Both the position numbers and the translations under genes were made by a program. Below the pieces are notes generated by a model. That model did no database searches. It worked only from the letters and a program-made list of their open reading frames with translations, and was not told the DNA's origin. Shown piece by piece: positions 13,201 through 24,666 of a stretch of 64,000 nucleotides of DNA (its first letter is position 1; every line of letters starts with the position of its first letter). The stretch spans positions 22,197,396-22,261,395 of the forward strand of contig OX393569.1 in NCBI GenBank assembly GCA_947652115.1, written 5' to 3'. The DNA is from Blastomussa wellsi (taxonomy: Eukaryota; Cnidaria; Anthozoa; Scleractinia; Plerogyridae).

Positions 13201-16200
13201 AAAATCTTGGTTAGGCAAAATCTTGGTTAGGGAAGATCTTGGTTAGGAAAGATCTTGGTTATGCAACATCTTGGTTAGGCAAGACCTTGGTTATGGAATA
13301 TCTTTGTTATGCAATATCTTGGTTAGGCAAGATCTTGGTTATGCAAGATATTGGTTAGGCAAGATCTTGGTTATGCAATATATTGGTTGTGCAAGATCTT
13401 GGCTATGCAATATTTTTGTTATGCAAGATCTTGTTTATGCAAGAACTTGGTTATATAAGATATTTGCTAGGGAAGATCTTGGTTATGCAACAACATGGTT
13501 TGGCAAGATCTTGGTTAGGCAAGATCTTGGTTATTCAAGATCTTGGTTTGGGAAGATCTTGGTTATGCAAGAACTTCGTTATGCAAGATCTTGGTTATGC
13601 AAGATCTTGGTTATGCAAGATCTTGTTTATGCAAGATTTTGGTTAGGCAAGATCTTGGTTAGGAGGGATCTTGGTTTTGCAAGATCTTGGTTATACAAGA
13701 TCTTGAATTTGCAAGATCTTGGTTATGCAAGATCTTCGTTAGGGAAGATCTTGGTTATGCAAAAACTTGGTTACGGAAGATCTTGGTTATGCAAGATTTT
13801 GGTTAGGGAAGATCTTGGTTAGGCAAGATCTTCGTTAGGGAAGATCTTGGTTAGGAAAGATCTCGGTTATTCAAGATCTTGGTTAGGGAAGATCTTGGTT
13901 ATCAAAGATCTTCGCTATGCAAGATCTTGGTTAGGCATGATCTTGGTTATGCAAGATCTTGGTTATGCAAGATCTTGGTTAGGCAAGATCTTGGTTATGC
14001 AAGATCTTAGTTAGGCAAGATCTTTGTTATGCAAGATCTTGGTTATGCAAGGTCTTGGTTATGCAAGATCTCGGTTATGCAAGATCTTGGTTATGGAAGA
14101 TCTTGGTTTTGCAAGATCTTGGTTAGGCAAGATCTTGGTTAGGCAAGATCTTGGGTAGGCAAGATCTTGGTTCGGGAAGATCTTGGTTAGGGAAGATCTT
14201 GGTTAGGGAAGATCTTGGTTATGCAAAATCTTTGTTAGGCATGATCTTGGTTATGCAAGATCTTGGTTATGCAAGATCTTGGTTAGGCAAGATCTTGGTT
14301 ATGCAAGATCTTAGTTAGGCAAGATCTTTGTTATGCAAGATCTTGGTTATGCAAGGTCTTGGTTATTCAAGATCTCGGTTATGCAAGATCTTGGTTATGG
14401 AAGATCTTGGTTATGCAAGATCTTGGTTACGCAAGATCTTGGTTAGGCAAGATCTTGGTTCAGGAAGATCTTAATTAGGGAAGATCTTGGTTTTGCAAGA
14501 TCTTGGTTAGGCAAGATCTTCGTTAGGAAAGATCTTTTTTAGGAAAGATCTCGGTTATGCAAGATTTTGGTTAGGGAAGATCTTGGTTATCAAAGATCTT
14601 GGTTATGCAAGATCTTGGTTACGGAAGATCTTGGTTATGCAAAATCTTTGTTAGGCAAGATCTTGGTTTTGCAAGATCTTGGTTATGCAAGATCTTTTTT
14701 AGCCAAGATCTTGGTTATGCAAGATCTTGGTTAGGCAAGATCTTTGTTATGCAAGATCTTAGTTATGCAAGGTCTTGGTTATGCAAGATCTCGGTTATGG
14801 AAGATCTTGGTTATGGAAGATCTTGGTTTTGCAAGATCTTGGTTAGGCAAGATCTTGGTTACGCAAGATCTTGGTTATGCAAGATCTTGGTTATACAAGA
14901 TCTTGGTTATGCAAGATCTTGGTTAGGGAAGATCTTGGTTATGCAAGATCTTGGTTATGCAAGATGTTGGTTAGGGAAGATGTTGGTTAGGGAAGATGTT
15001 GGTTAGGGAAGATCTTGGTTATGCAAGATCTTGGTTATGCAAGATCTTGGTTATGCAAGAACTTGGTTAGTTAAGATCTTGGTTATGCGCAATCTTGGTT
15101 TTGCAAAATCTTGGTTAGGCAAGACATTGGATAGGGAAGATCTTCGTTAGGGAATCTCATGGTTATGCAAGAACTTTGCTATGCAAAATCTTGGTTATGC
15201 AAGATCTTGGTTATGCAAGATCATGGTTATGGAAGATCTTGGTTATGCAAGATCTTGGTTATGCAAGATCTTGGTTATGCAAGATCTTGGTAATGCAAGA
15301 TGTTGGTTAGGGAAGATGTTGGTTATGCAAGATCTTGGTTAGGGTAGATCTTGGTTGTGCAAGATCTTTGTTATGCAAGATCTTGGTTATGCAAGATCTC
15401 GGTTATGCAAGATCTTGGTTATGCAAAACCTTGGTTAGGCAAGATCTTGTTTAAGGAAGATCTTGGTTAGGGAAGATCATGGTTATGCAAGATCTTGGTT
15501 ATGCAAGATCTTTGTTAGGGAAGATGTTGGTTAGGAAAGATCTTGGTTATGCAAGATCTTGGTTATGCAAGATCATGCTTATGCAAGATCTTGGTTATGC
15601 AAGATCTTGGTTCGGGAAGATGTTGGTTAGGAAAGATCTTGGATATGCAAGATCTTGGTTATGCAAGATCTTGGTTATGCAAGATCATGCTTATCCAAAA
15701 TCTTGGTTATGCAAGATCTTGGTTAGGGAAGATCTTGGTTAGTGAAGATCTTGGTTATGCGAGATCTTGGTTAGGCAAGATCTTGGTTACGCAAGATCTT
15801 GGTTATGCAAGATCTTTGTTAGGCAAGATCTTGGTTATGCAAGATCTTGGTTATGCAAGATCTTGGTTTTGCAAGATCTTGGTTAGGCAACGTCTTGGTT
15901 AGTGAAGATCTTGGTTAGGCAAGATCTTGGTTCGGGAAGATCTTGGTTATGCAAGATCTTGGTTATGCAAGATCTTGGTTATGCAAGATCTTGGTTATGC
16001 AAGATCTTGGTTATGCAAGATCTTGGTTATGCAAGATCTTGGTTAGGCAAGATCTTGGTTACGCAAGATCTTGGTTATGCAAGATCTTTGTTAGGCAAGA
16101 TCTTGGTTATGCAAGATCTTGGTTATGCAAGATCTTGGTTTTGCAAGATCTTGGTTAGGCAACGTCTTGGTTAGTGAAGATCTTGGTTAGGCAAGATCTT

Positions 16201-17382
16201 GGTTCGGGAAGATCTTGGTTATGCAAGATCTTGGTTATGCAAGATCTTGGTTATGCAAGATCTTGGTTATGCAAGATCTTGGTTATGCAAGATCTTGGTT
16301 ATGCAAGATCATGCTTATGCAAGATCTTGGTTATCCAAGATCTTGGTTCGGGAAGATGTTGGTTAGGAAAGATCTTGGATATGCAAGATCTTGGTTATGC
16401 AAGATCATGTTTATGCAAAATCTTGGTTATGCAAGATCTTGGTTAGGGAAGATGTTGGTTAGTGAAGATCTTGGTTATGCGAGATCTTGGTTAGGCAAGA
16501 TCTTGGTTATGCAAGATCTTGGTTAGGCAAGATCTTGGTTACGCAAGATCTTGGTTATGCAAGATCTTGGTTATACAAGATCTTGGTTATGCAAGATCTT
16601 GGTTAGGGAAGATCTTGGTTATGCAAGATCTTGGTTATGCAAGATGTTGGTTAGGGAAGATGTTGGTTAGGGAAGATGTTGGTTAGGGAAGATCTTGGTT
16701 ATGCAAGATCTTGGTTATGCAAGATCTTGGTTATGCAAGAACTTGGTTAGTTAAGATCTTGGTTATGCGCAATCTTGGTTTTGCAAAATCTTGGTTAGGC
16801 AAGACATTGGATAGGGAAGATCTTCGTTAGGGAATCTGATGGTTATGCAAGAACTTTGCTATGCAAGATCTTGGTTATGCAAGATCTTGGTTATGCCAGA
16901 TCTTGGTAATGCAAGATGTTGGTTAGGGAAGATGTTGGTTATGCAAGATCTTGGTTAGGGTAGATCTTGGTTGTGCAAGATCTTGGTTATGCAAGATCTT
17001 GGTTATGCAAGATCTCGGTTATGCAAGATCTTGGTTATGCAAAATCTTGGTTAGGCAAGATCTTGTTTAAGGAAGATCTTGGTTAGGGAAGATCATGGTT
17101 ATGCAAGATCTTGGTTATGCCAGATCTTGGTAATGCAAGATGTTGGTTAGGGAAGATGTTGGTTATGCAAGATCTTGGTTAGGGTAGATCTTGGTTGTGC
17201 AAGATCTTGGTTATGCAAGATCTTGGTTATGCAAGATCTCGGTTATGCAAGATCTTGGTTATGCAAAATCTTGGTTAGGCAAGATCTTGTTTAAGGAAGA
17301 TCTTGGTTAGGGAAGATCATGGTTATGCAAGATCTTGGTTATGCAAGATCTTTGTTAGGGAAGATGTTGGTTAGGAAAGATC
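10247..17382 (+). repeat. Higher-order repeat, copy B (7,136 bp)
   Basis: This copy runs between the ATGCACGATC landmark monomers at 10253 and 17389, 446 monomers apart. The order of variants follows copy A throughout except for a patch at about 10389-10512 and in-register indels. It has the same relatively long + frame at 13271-13822 as copy A at 6007-6558, as expected for a copied array. Near 15780-16170 an extra block of 17 units (272 bp) is present relative to A, which moves the A-to-B offset from 6864 to 7136. An additional ATGCACGATC unit occurs internally at 12189. Confidence 0.88.
10389..10512 (+). other. Length-neutral replacement patch in copy B
   Basis: About eight monomers here do not match the corresponding place in copies A (3189-3312) or D. 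Instead they match the left flank at about 195-318: GAACTTGGTTACGG, then ATGCATGA, then AGGC with CTTCG, then AGGAAAGATCTCGG, in the same order. Sequence on both sides follows copy A at exactly +7200, so a tract was replaced without changing length. This is the pattern expected of gene conversion or a double exchange. Two or three base differences from the putative donor are visible. Confidence 0.75.
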
Positions 17383-19090
17383 TTGGTTATGCACGATCTT
17401 GGTTATGCAAGATCTTGGTTATGCAAGATCATGTTTATCCAAGATCTTGGTTATGCAAGATCTTGGTTCGGGAAGATGTTGGTTAGGAAAGATCTTGGAT
17501 ATGCAAGATCTTGGTTATGCAAGATCTTGGTTATGCAAGATCATGCTTATCCAAAATCTTGGTTAGTGAAGATCTTGGTTATGCGAGATCTTGGTTAGGC
17601 AAGATCTTGGTTATGCAAGATCTTGGTTATGCAAGATCTTGGTTACGCAAGATCTTGGTTATGCAAGATCTTTGTTAGGCAAGATCTTGGTTATGCAAGA
17701 TCTTGGTTAGGGAAGATTTTCGTTTTGCAAGATCTTGGTTAGGCAACGTCTTGGTTAGTGAAGATCTTCGTTAGGCAAGATGTTGGTTCGGGAAGATCTT
17801 GGTTAGGGAAGATCTTGGTTATGCAAGATCTTGGTTATGCAAGATCTTGGTTATGCAAGATCTTGGTTATGCAAGATCTTGGTTATGCAAGATCTTGGTT
17901 AGGGAAGATCTTGGTTATGCAAGATCTTGGTTATGCAAGATGTTGGTTAGGGAAGATGTTGGTTAGGGAAGATGTTGGTTAGGGAAGATCTTGGTTATGC
18001 AAGATCTTGGTTATGCAAGATCTTGGTTATGCAAGAACTTGGTTAGTTAAGATCTTGGTTATGCGCAATCTTGGTTTTGCAAAATCTTGGTTAGGCAAGA
18101 CATTGGATAGGGAAGATCTTCGTTAGGGAATCTGATGGTTATGCAAGAACTTTGCTATGCAAGATCTTGGTTATGCAAGATCTTGGTTATGCCAGATCTT
18201 GGTAATGCAAGATGTTGGTTAGGGAAGATGTTGGTTATGCAAGATCTTGGTTAGGGTAGATCTTGGTTGTGCAAGATCTTGGTTATGCAAGATCTTGGTT
18301 ATGCAAGATCTCGGTTATGCAAGATCTTGGTTATGCAAAATCTTGGTTAGGCAAGATCTTGTTTAAGGAAGATCTTGGTTAGGGAAGATCATGGTTATGC
18401 AAGATCTTGGTTATACCAGATCTTGGTAATGCAAGATGTTGGTTAGGGAAGATGTTGGTTATGCAAGATCTTGGTTAGGGTAGATCTTGGTTGTGCAAGA
18501 TCTTGGTTATGCAAGATCTTGGTTATGCAAGATCTCGGTTATGCAAGATCTTGGTTATGCAAAATCTTGGTTAGGCAAGATCTTGTTTAAGGAAGATCTT
18601 GGTTAGGGAAGATCATGGTTATGCAAGATCTTGGTTATGCAAGATCTTTGTTAGGGAAGATGTTGGTTAGGAAAGATCTTGGTTATGCACGATCTTGGTT
18701 ATGCAAGATCTTGGTTATGCAAGATCATGTTTATCCAAGATCTTGGTTATGCAAGATCTTGGTTCGGGAAGATGTCGGTTAGGAAAGATCTTGGATATGC
18801 AAGATCTTGGTTATGCAAGATCTTGGTTATGCAAGATCATGCTTATCCAAAATCTTGGTTATGCAAGATCATGCTTATCCAAAATCTTGGTTAGTGAAGA
18901 TCTTGGTTATGCGAGATCTTGGTTAGGCAAGATCTTGGTTATGCAAGATCTTGGTTAGGCAACATCTTGGTTACGCAAGATCTTGGTTATGCAAGATCTT
19001 TGTTAGGCAAGATCTTGGTTATGCAAGATCTTGGTTAGGGAAGATTTTCGTTTTGCAAGATCTTGGTTAGGCAACGTCTTGGTTAGTGAA
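17383..19090 (+). repeat. 1,296-bp direct duplication in copy C
   Basis: The ATGCACGATC landmark at 17389 recurs at 18685, 1,296 bp (81 monomers) later, followed by the same ATGTTTATCC and ATGCTTATCC units. Further on the spacing becomes 1,328 bp (17758 to 19086), because the downstream copy has two extra monomers near 18860-18890. Confidence 0.85.
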
Positions 19091-20130
19091 GATCTTCGTT
19101 AGGCAAGATGTTGGTTCGGGAAGATCTTGGTTAGGGAAGATCTTGGTTATGCAAGATCTTGGTTATGCAAGATCTTGGTTATGCAAGATCTTGGTTATGC
19201 AAGATCTTGGTTTTGCAAGATCTTGGTTATGCAAGATCTTGGTTATGCAAGATCTCGGTTTTGCAAGATCTTGGTTATGCAAGATCTTCGTTTTGCAAGA
19301 TCTTTGTTAGGGAAGATCTTGGTTATGCAAGATCTTGGTTAGGCAAGATCTTTGTTAGGGAAGATCCTGGCTAGGCAAGATCTTGGTTCGGGAAAATCTT
19401 TGTTTTGCAAGATCTTGGTTATTCAAGATCTTGGTTTTGCAAGATCTTGGTTATGGAAGATCTTGGTTATGCAAGATCTTGGTTAGCCAAGATCTTGGTT
19501 AGGCAGGATCTTGGTTCAGGAAGAAGTTGGTTAGGGAAGACCTTGGTTTTGCAAGATCTTGGTTATACAAGATCTTGGTTTTGCAAGATCTTGGTTATGC
19601 AAGATCTTGGTTAGGCAAGATCTTGGTTATGGATTATCTTTGTTATGCAAGATCTTGGTTAGGCAAGATCTTGGTTAGGGAAGATCTTGGTTATGCAAGA
19701 TTTTGGTTAGGCAAGACCTTGGTTATGCAATATCTTTGTTATGCAATATCTTGGTTAGGGAAGATCTTGGTTATGCAAGATCTTGGTTATTCAAAATCTT
19801 GGTTAGGCAACATCTTGGTTAGGGAAGATCTTGGTTAGGAAAGATCTTGGTTATGCAAAATCTTGGTTAGGCAAGACCTTGGTTATGGAATATTTTTGTT
19901 ATGCAATATCTTGGTTAGGCAAGATCTTTGTTATGCAAGATATTGGTTAGGCAAGATCTTGGTTATGCAATATATTGGTTATGCAAGATCTTGGCTATGC
20001 AATATCTTTGTTATGCAAGATCTTGTTTATGCAAGAACTTGGTTATATAAGATATTTGCTAGGGAAGATCTTGGTTATGCAACAACATGGTTTGGCAAGA
20101 TCTTGGTTATGCAAGATCTTGGTTAGGGAA
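17383..20130 (+). repeat. Truncated higher-order repeat copy C
   Basis: Starts at the ATGCACGATC landmark (17389) and follows the HOR order, then joins variant-rich sequence near 20130. The second half (about 18679-20130) matches 12183 to about 13520 of copy B, with offsets of 6640 and then 6592. The remainder of the HOR is missing, so this is a partial copy. Confidence 0.8.
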
Positions 20131-21484
20131 GATCTTTGTTAAAGAAGATCTTGGTTAGGCAAGATCTTGGTTATGCAAGATCTTGGTTATGCAAGATCTT
20201 GGTTAAGCAAGGTCTTGCTTATGCAAGATCTTTGTTAGGAAAGAACTTGGTTATGCAAGAACTTGGTTAGGCAAGATCTTGGTTAGGGAAGATCTTTGTT
20301 AGGGAAGATCTTGGTTATGCAAAATCTTGGTTAGGCAAGACCTTGGTTATGCAATATCTTTGTTATGCAATATCTTGGTTAGGGAAGATCTTGGTTATGC
20401 AAGATCTTTGTTAGGAAAGAACATGGTTATGCAATATCTTGGTTATGCAAGATCTTGGTTATGCAAGATCTTGGTTATATAAGAAATTTGTTAGGAAAGA
20501 TCTTGGTTATGCAAGAACTTGGTTTGGCAAGGTCTTGGTTATGCAAGATCTTTAATATGGAAGATCTTGGTCATGCAAGATCTTGGTTATGCAAAATCTT
20601 GGTTAGCCAAGATCTTGGTTAGGGAAGATCTTTGTTAAAGAAGATCTTGGTTATGCAAGATCTTGGTTAGGGAAGATCTTGGTTATGCAAGATCTTGGTT
20701 CGGGAAGATCTTGGTTATGCAAGATCTTGGTTAGGCAAGACCTTGGTTATGCAATATCTTTGTTATGCAATATCTTGGTTAGGCAAGATCTTGGTTAGGG
20801 AAGATCTTGGTTAGGGAAGATCTTGGTTATGCAAGATCTTGGTTATTCAAGATCTTGGTTATGCAAGATCTTGGTTATGCAAGATCTTGGTTATGAAAGA
20901 TCTTGGTTAGGCAACATCTTGGTTAGGGAAGATCTTGGTTCGTAAAGATCTTGGTTATGCAAGATCTTGGTTAGTGAAGATTTTGGTTATGCAAGATCTT
21001 GGTTCGGGAAGATCTTGGTTATGCAAGATCTTGGTTATGCAAGATCTTGGTTATGAAAGATCTTGGTTAGGCAACATCATGCTTAGGCAAGATCTTGGTT
21101 ATACAAGATCTTGGTTATTCAAAATCTTGGTTAGGCAACATCTTGGTTAGGGAAGATCTTGGTTCGTAAAGATCTTGGTTATGCAAGATCTTGGTTAGTG
21201 AAGATCTTGGTTATGCAAGATCTTGGTTCGGGAAGATGTTGGTTATGCAAGATCTTGGTTAGGGAAGATCTTGGTTATGGAAGATCATGGTTATGCAAGA
21301 ACTTTGCTATGCAAGATCTTGGTTATGAAAGATCTTGGTTATGCAAAATCTTGGTGATGCAAGATCTCTGTTATGCAAGATCTTTGTTATGCAAGACCTT
21401 TGTTAGGCATGATCTTGGTTATGCAAGATCTCGGTTATGCAAGATCTTTGTTAGGGTAGATCTTGGTTATGCAAGATCTTGGTT

Positions 21485-21499
21485 AGCAAGATCTTCCTC
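21485..21499 (+). other. 15-bp monomer, unusually degenerate
   Basis: The unit reads AGCAAGATCTTCCTC, 15 bp. One base is lost in the first four, and the usual GGTT end is CCTC. Repeat phase moves from 13 to 12. It is one of the most diverged monomers seen in the window. Confidence 0.92.
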
Positions 21500-22267
21500 A
21501 GCGAAGATCTTGGTTAAGCAAAATCGTGGTTAGGCCAGATCTTGGTTAGGGAAGATGTTGGTTATGCAAGATCTTGGTTAGGCAAGATCTTAGTTAGGCA
21601 AGATCTCGGTTATGCAAGATCTTGGTTATGCAAAATCTTGGTTATCAAAGATCTTGGCTATGCGAGATCTGGGTTATGTAAGATCTTGTTTAGGGAAGAT
21701 CTTGGTTATGCAAAATCTTGGTTATGCAAGATCTTGGTTATGCAAGATCTTGGTTATGCAAGATCTTGGTTATGCAAAATCTTCGTCATGCAAGATCTTG
21801 GTTATGCAAGATCTTGGTTAGGCAAGATCTTGGTTCGGAAAGATCTTGGTTAGGGAAGATCTTGGTTAGGGAAGATCTTGGTTATGCAAGATCTTGGTTA
21901 TGCAAGATCTTCGTTATGCAAGATCTTGGTTAGGGAAGATCTTGGTTAGGCAAGATCTTCGTTAGGGAAGATCTTTTTTAGGAAAGATCTCGGTTATGCA
22001 AGGTCTTAGCTATGCAATATCTTTGTTATGCAAGATCTTGTTTATGCAAGAACTTGGTTATATAAGATATTTGCTAGGGAAGATCTTGGTTATGCAAGAT
22101 CTTGGTTAGGGAAAATCTCGGTTATGCAAGGTCTTGGTTAGGCAACATCTTGGTTAGGGAAGATCGACGTTAAGGAAGATCTTGGTTAGGCAAGATCTTG
22201 CTTATGCAAGATCTTGGTTAGGCAAGATCTTGGTTAGGGATGATCTTGGTTAGGCAAGAACTTGGTT

Positions 22268-22288
22268 ATCCAAGGAAAGAACTTGGTT
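22268..22288 (+). other. 21-bp junction: two monomers fused by an 11-bp deletion
   Basis: Between a GGTT end at 22267 and the next unit at 22289 lie 21 bp. They begin ATCCAAG and end GAAAGAACTTGGTT. This is best read as the front 7 bp of one monomer joined to the last 14 bp of the next. A full-length relative (a GATCTTTG unit followed by AGGAAAGAACTTGGTT) is present near 20227-20258. Phase changes from 12 to 1 (mod 16). It is the only out-of-register deletion larger than one base that I see. Confidence 0.85.
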
Positions 22289-22740
22289 ATGCAAGAACTT
22301 GGTTAGGCAAGATCTTGGTTATTCAAGATCTTGGTTATGCAAAATCTTGGTTAGGCCAGATCTTGGTTAGGCAAGGTCTTGCTTATGCAAGATCTTTGTT
22401 AGGAAAGAACTTGGTTATGCAAGAACTTGGTTAGGCAAGATCTTGGTTATGCAAGATCTTCGTTATTTAAAATCTTGGTTAGGCAAGATCTTGGTTAGGG
22501 AAGATCTTTGTTAGGGAAGATCTTGGTTATGCAAGATCTTGGTTAGGCAAGACCTTGGTTATGCAATATCTTTGTTATGCAATATCTTGGTTAGGCAAGA
22601 TCTTGGTTATGCAAGATCTTGGTTAGGAAAGAACATGGTTATGCAATATCTTGGTTATGCAAGATCTTGGTTATGCAAGATCTTGGTTATGCAAGATCTT
22701 GGTTATGCAAGATCTTGGTTAGGCAAGATCTTGGTTAGGC

Positions 22741-24614
22741 AAGATCTTGGTTCAGGAAGATCTTGGTTCAGGAAGATCTTGGTTAGGGAAGATCTTGGTT
22801 TTGCAAGATCTTGGTTAGGCAAGATCTTCGTTAGGGAAGATCTTTTTTAGGAAAGATCTCGGTTATGCAAGATTTTGGTTAGGGAAGATCTTGGTTATCA
22901 AAGATCTTGGTTATGCAAGATCTTGGTTACGGAAGATCTTGGTTATGCAAAATCTTTGTTAGGCAAGATCTTGGTTTTGCAAGATCTTGGTTATGCAAGA
23001 TCTTTTTTAGGCAAGATCTTGGTTATGCAAGATCTTGGTTAGGCAAGATCTTTGTTATGCAAGATCTTAGTTATGCAAGGTCTTGGTTATGCAAGATCTC
23101 GGTTATGGAAGATCTTGGTTATGGAAGATCTTGGTTTTGCAAGATCTTGGTTAGGCAAGATCTTGGTTACGCAAGATCTTGGTTATGCAAGATCTTGGTT
23201 ATACAAGATCTTGGTTATGCAAGATCTTGGTTAGGGAAGATCTTGGTTATGCAAGATCTTGGTTATGCAAGATGTTGGTTAGGGAAGATGTTGGTTAGGG
23301 AAGATGTTGGTTAGGGAAGATCTTGGTTATGCAAGATCTTGGTTATGCAAGATCTTGGTTATGCAAGAACTTGGTTAGTTAAGATCTTGGTTATGCGCAA
23401 TCTTGGTTTTGCAAAATCTTGGTTAGGCAAGACATTGGATAGGGAAGATCTTCGTTAGGGAATCTCATGGTTATGCAAGAACTTTGCTATGCAAGATCTT
23501 GGTTATGCAAGATCTTCGTTATGCAAGATCATGGTTATGCAAGATCTTGGTTATGCAAGATCTTGGTTATGCAAGATCTTGGTTATGCAAGATCTTGGTA
23601 ATGCAAGATGTTGGTTAGGGAAGATGTTGGTTATGCAAGATCTTGGTTAGGGTAGATCTTGGTTGTGCAAGATCTTTGTTATGCAAGATCTTGGTTATGC
23701 AAGATCTCGGTTATGCAAAATCTTGGTTATGCAAAACCTTGGTTAGGCAAGATCTTGTTTAAGGAAGATCTTGGTTAGGGAAGATCATGGTTATGCAAGA
23801 TCTTGGTTATGCAAGATCTTTGTTAGGGAAGATGTTGGTTAGGAAAGATCTTGGTTATGCAAGATCTTGGTTATGCAAGATCATGCTTATGCAAGATCTT
23901 GGTTATGCAAGACCTTGGTTCGGGAAGATGTTGGTTAGGAAAGATCTTGGATATGCAAGATCTTGGTTATGCAAGATCATGCTTATCCAAAATCTTGGTT
24001 ATGCAAGATCTTGGTTAGTGAAGATCTTGGTTATGCGAGATCTTGGTTAGGCAAGATCTTGGTTATGCAAGATCTTGGTTATACAAGATCTTGGTTATGC
24101 AAGATCTTGGTTAGGGAAGATCTTGGTTATGCAAGATCTTAATTATGCAAGATGTTGGTTAGGGAAGATGTTGGTTAGGGAAGATGTTGGTTAGGGAAGA
24201 TCTTGGTTATGCAAGATCTTGGTTATGCAAGATCTTGGTTATGCAAGAACTTGGTTAGTTAAGATCTTGGTTATGCGCAATCTTGGTTTTGCAAAATCTT
24301 GGTTAGGCAAGACATTGGATAGGGAAGATCTTCGTTAGGGAATCTGATGGTTATGCAAGAACTTTGCTATGCAAGATCTTGGTTATGCAAGATCTTGGTT
24401 ATGCCAGATCTTGGTAATGCAAGATGTTGGTTAGGGAAGATGTTGGTTATGCAAGATCTTGGTTAGGGTAGATCTTGGTTGTGCAAGATCTTGGTTATGC
24501 AAGATCTTGGTTATGCAAGATCTCGGTTATGCAAGATCTTGGTTATGCAAAATCTTGGTTAGGCAAGATCTTGTTTAAGGAAGATCTTGGTCAGGGAAGA
24601 TCATGGTTATGCAA
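22741..24614 (+). repeat. HOR fragment matching the later part of copy A
   Basis: From about 22807 the order follows copy A at +15172 (7735 to 22907, 8615 to 23787), with marker modules at 23377 (TCTCATGG type) and 24257 (TCTGATGG type) only 880 bp apart, closer than in other copies. An internal block has therefore been lost. It leads directly into the large duplicated segment. Confidence 0.8.
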
Positions 24615-24666
24615 GATCTTGGTTATGCAAGATCTTTGTTAGGGAAGATGTTGGTTAGGAAAGATC

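Larger units (their letters stand above)
20131..22740 (+). repeat. Variant-rich satellite segment between HOR copies
   Basis: This is 16-bp monomers in an order unlike the 7.2-kb HOR but akin to about 36000-40869 and 54360-64000. Shared units include TTCGTAAAG, ATATAAGATATTTG, GAACTTGGTTTGG, GGTGATGC with CTCTG, and AGCGAAG. It holds two of the off-length sites (21485 and 22268). There is no gene or non-satellite insertion. Confidence 0.8.

Noticed and set aside
20131..22740. Transposon insertion or unique island between HOR copies
   Set aside because: The stretch looks different at first, but every unit parses as a 16-bp monomer apart from the two off-length sites, and its variants recur at 36-41 kb and 54-64 kb.
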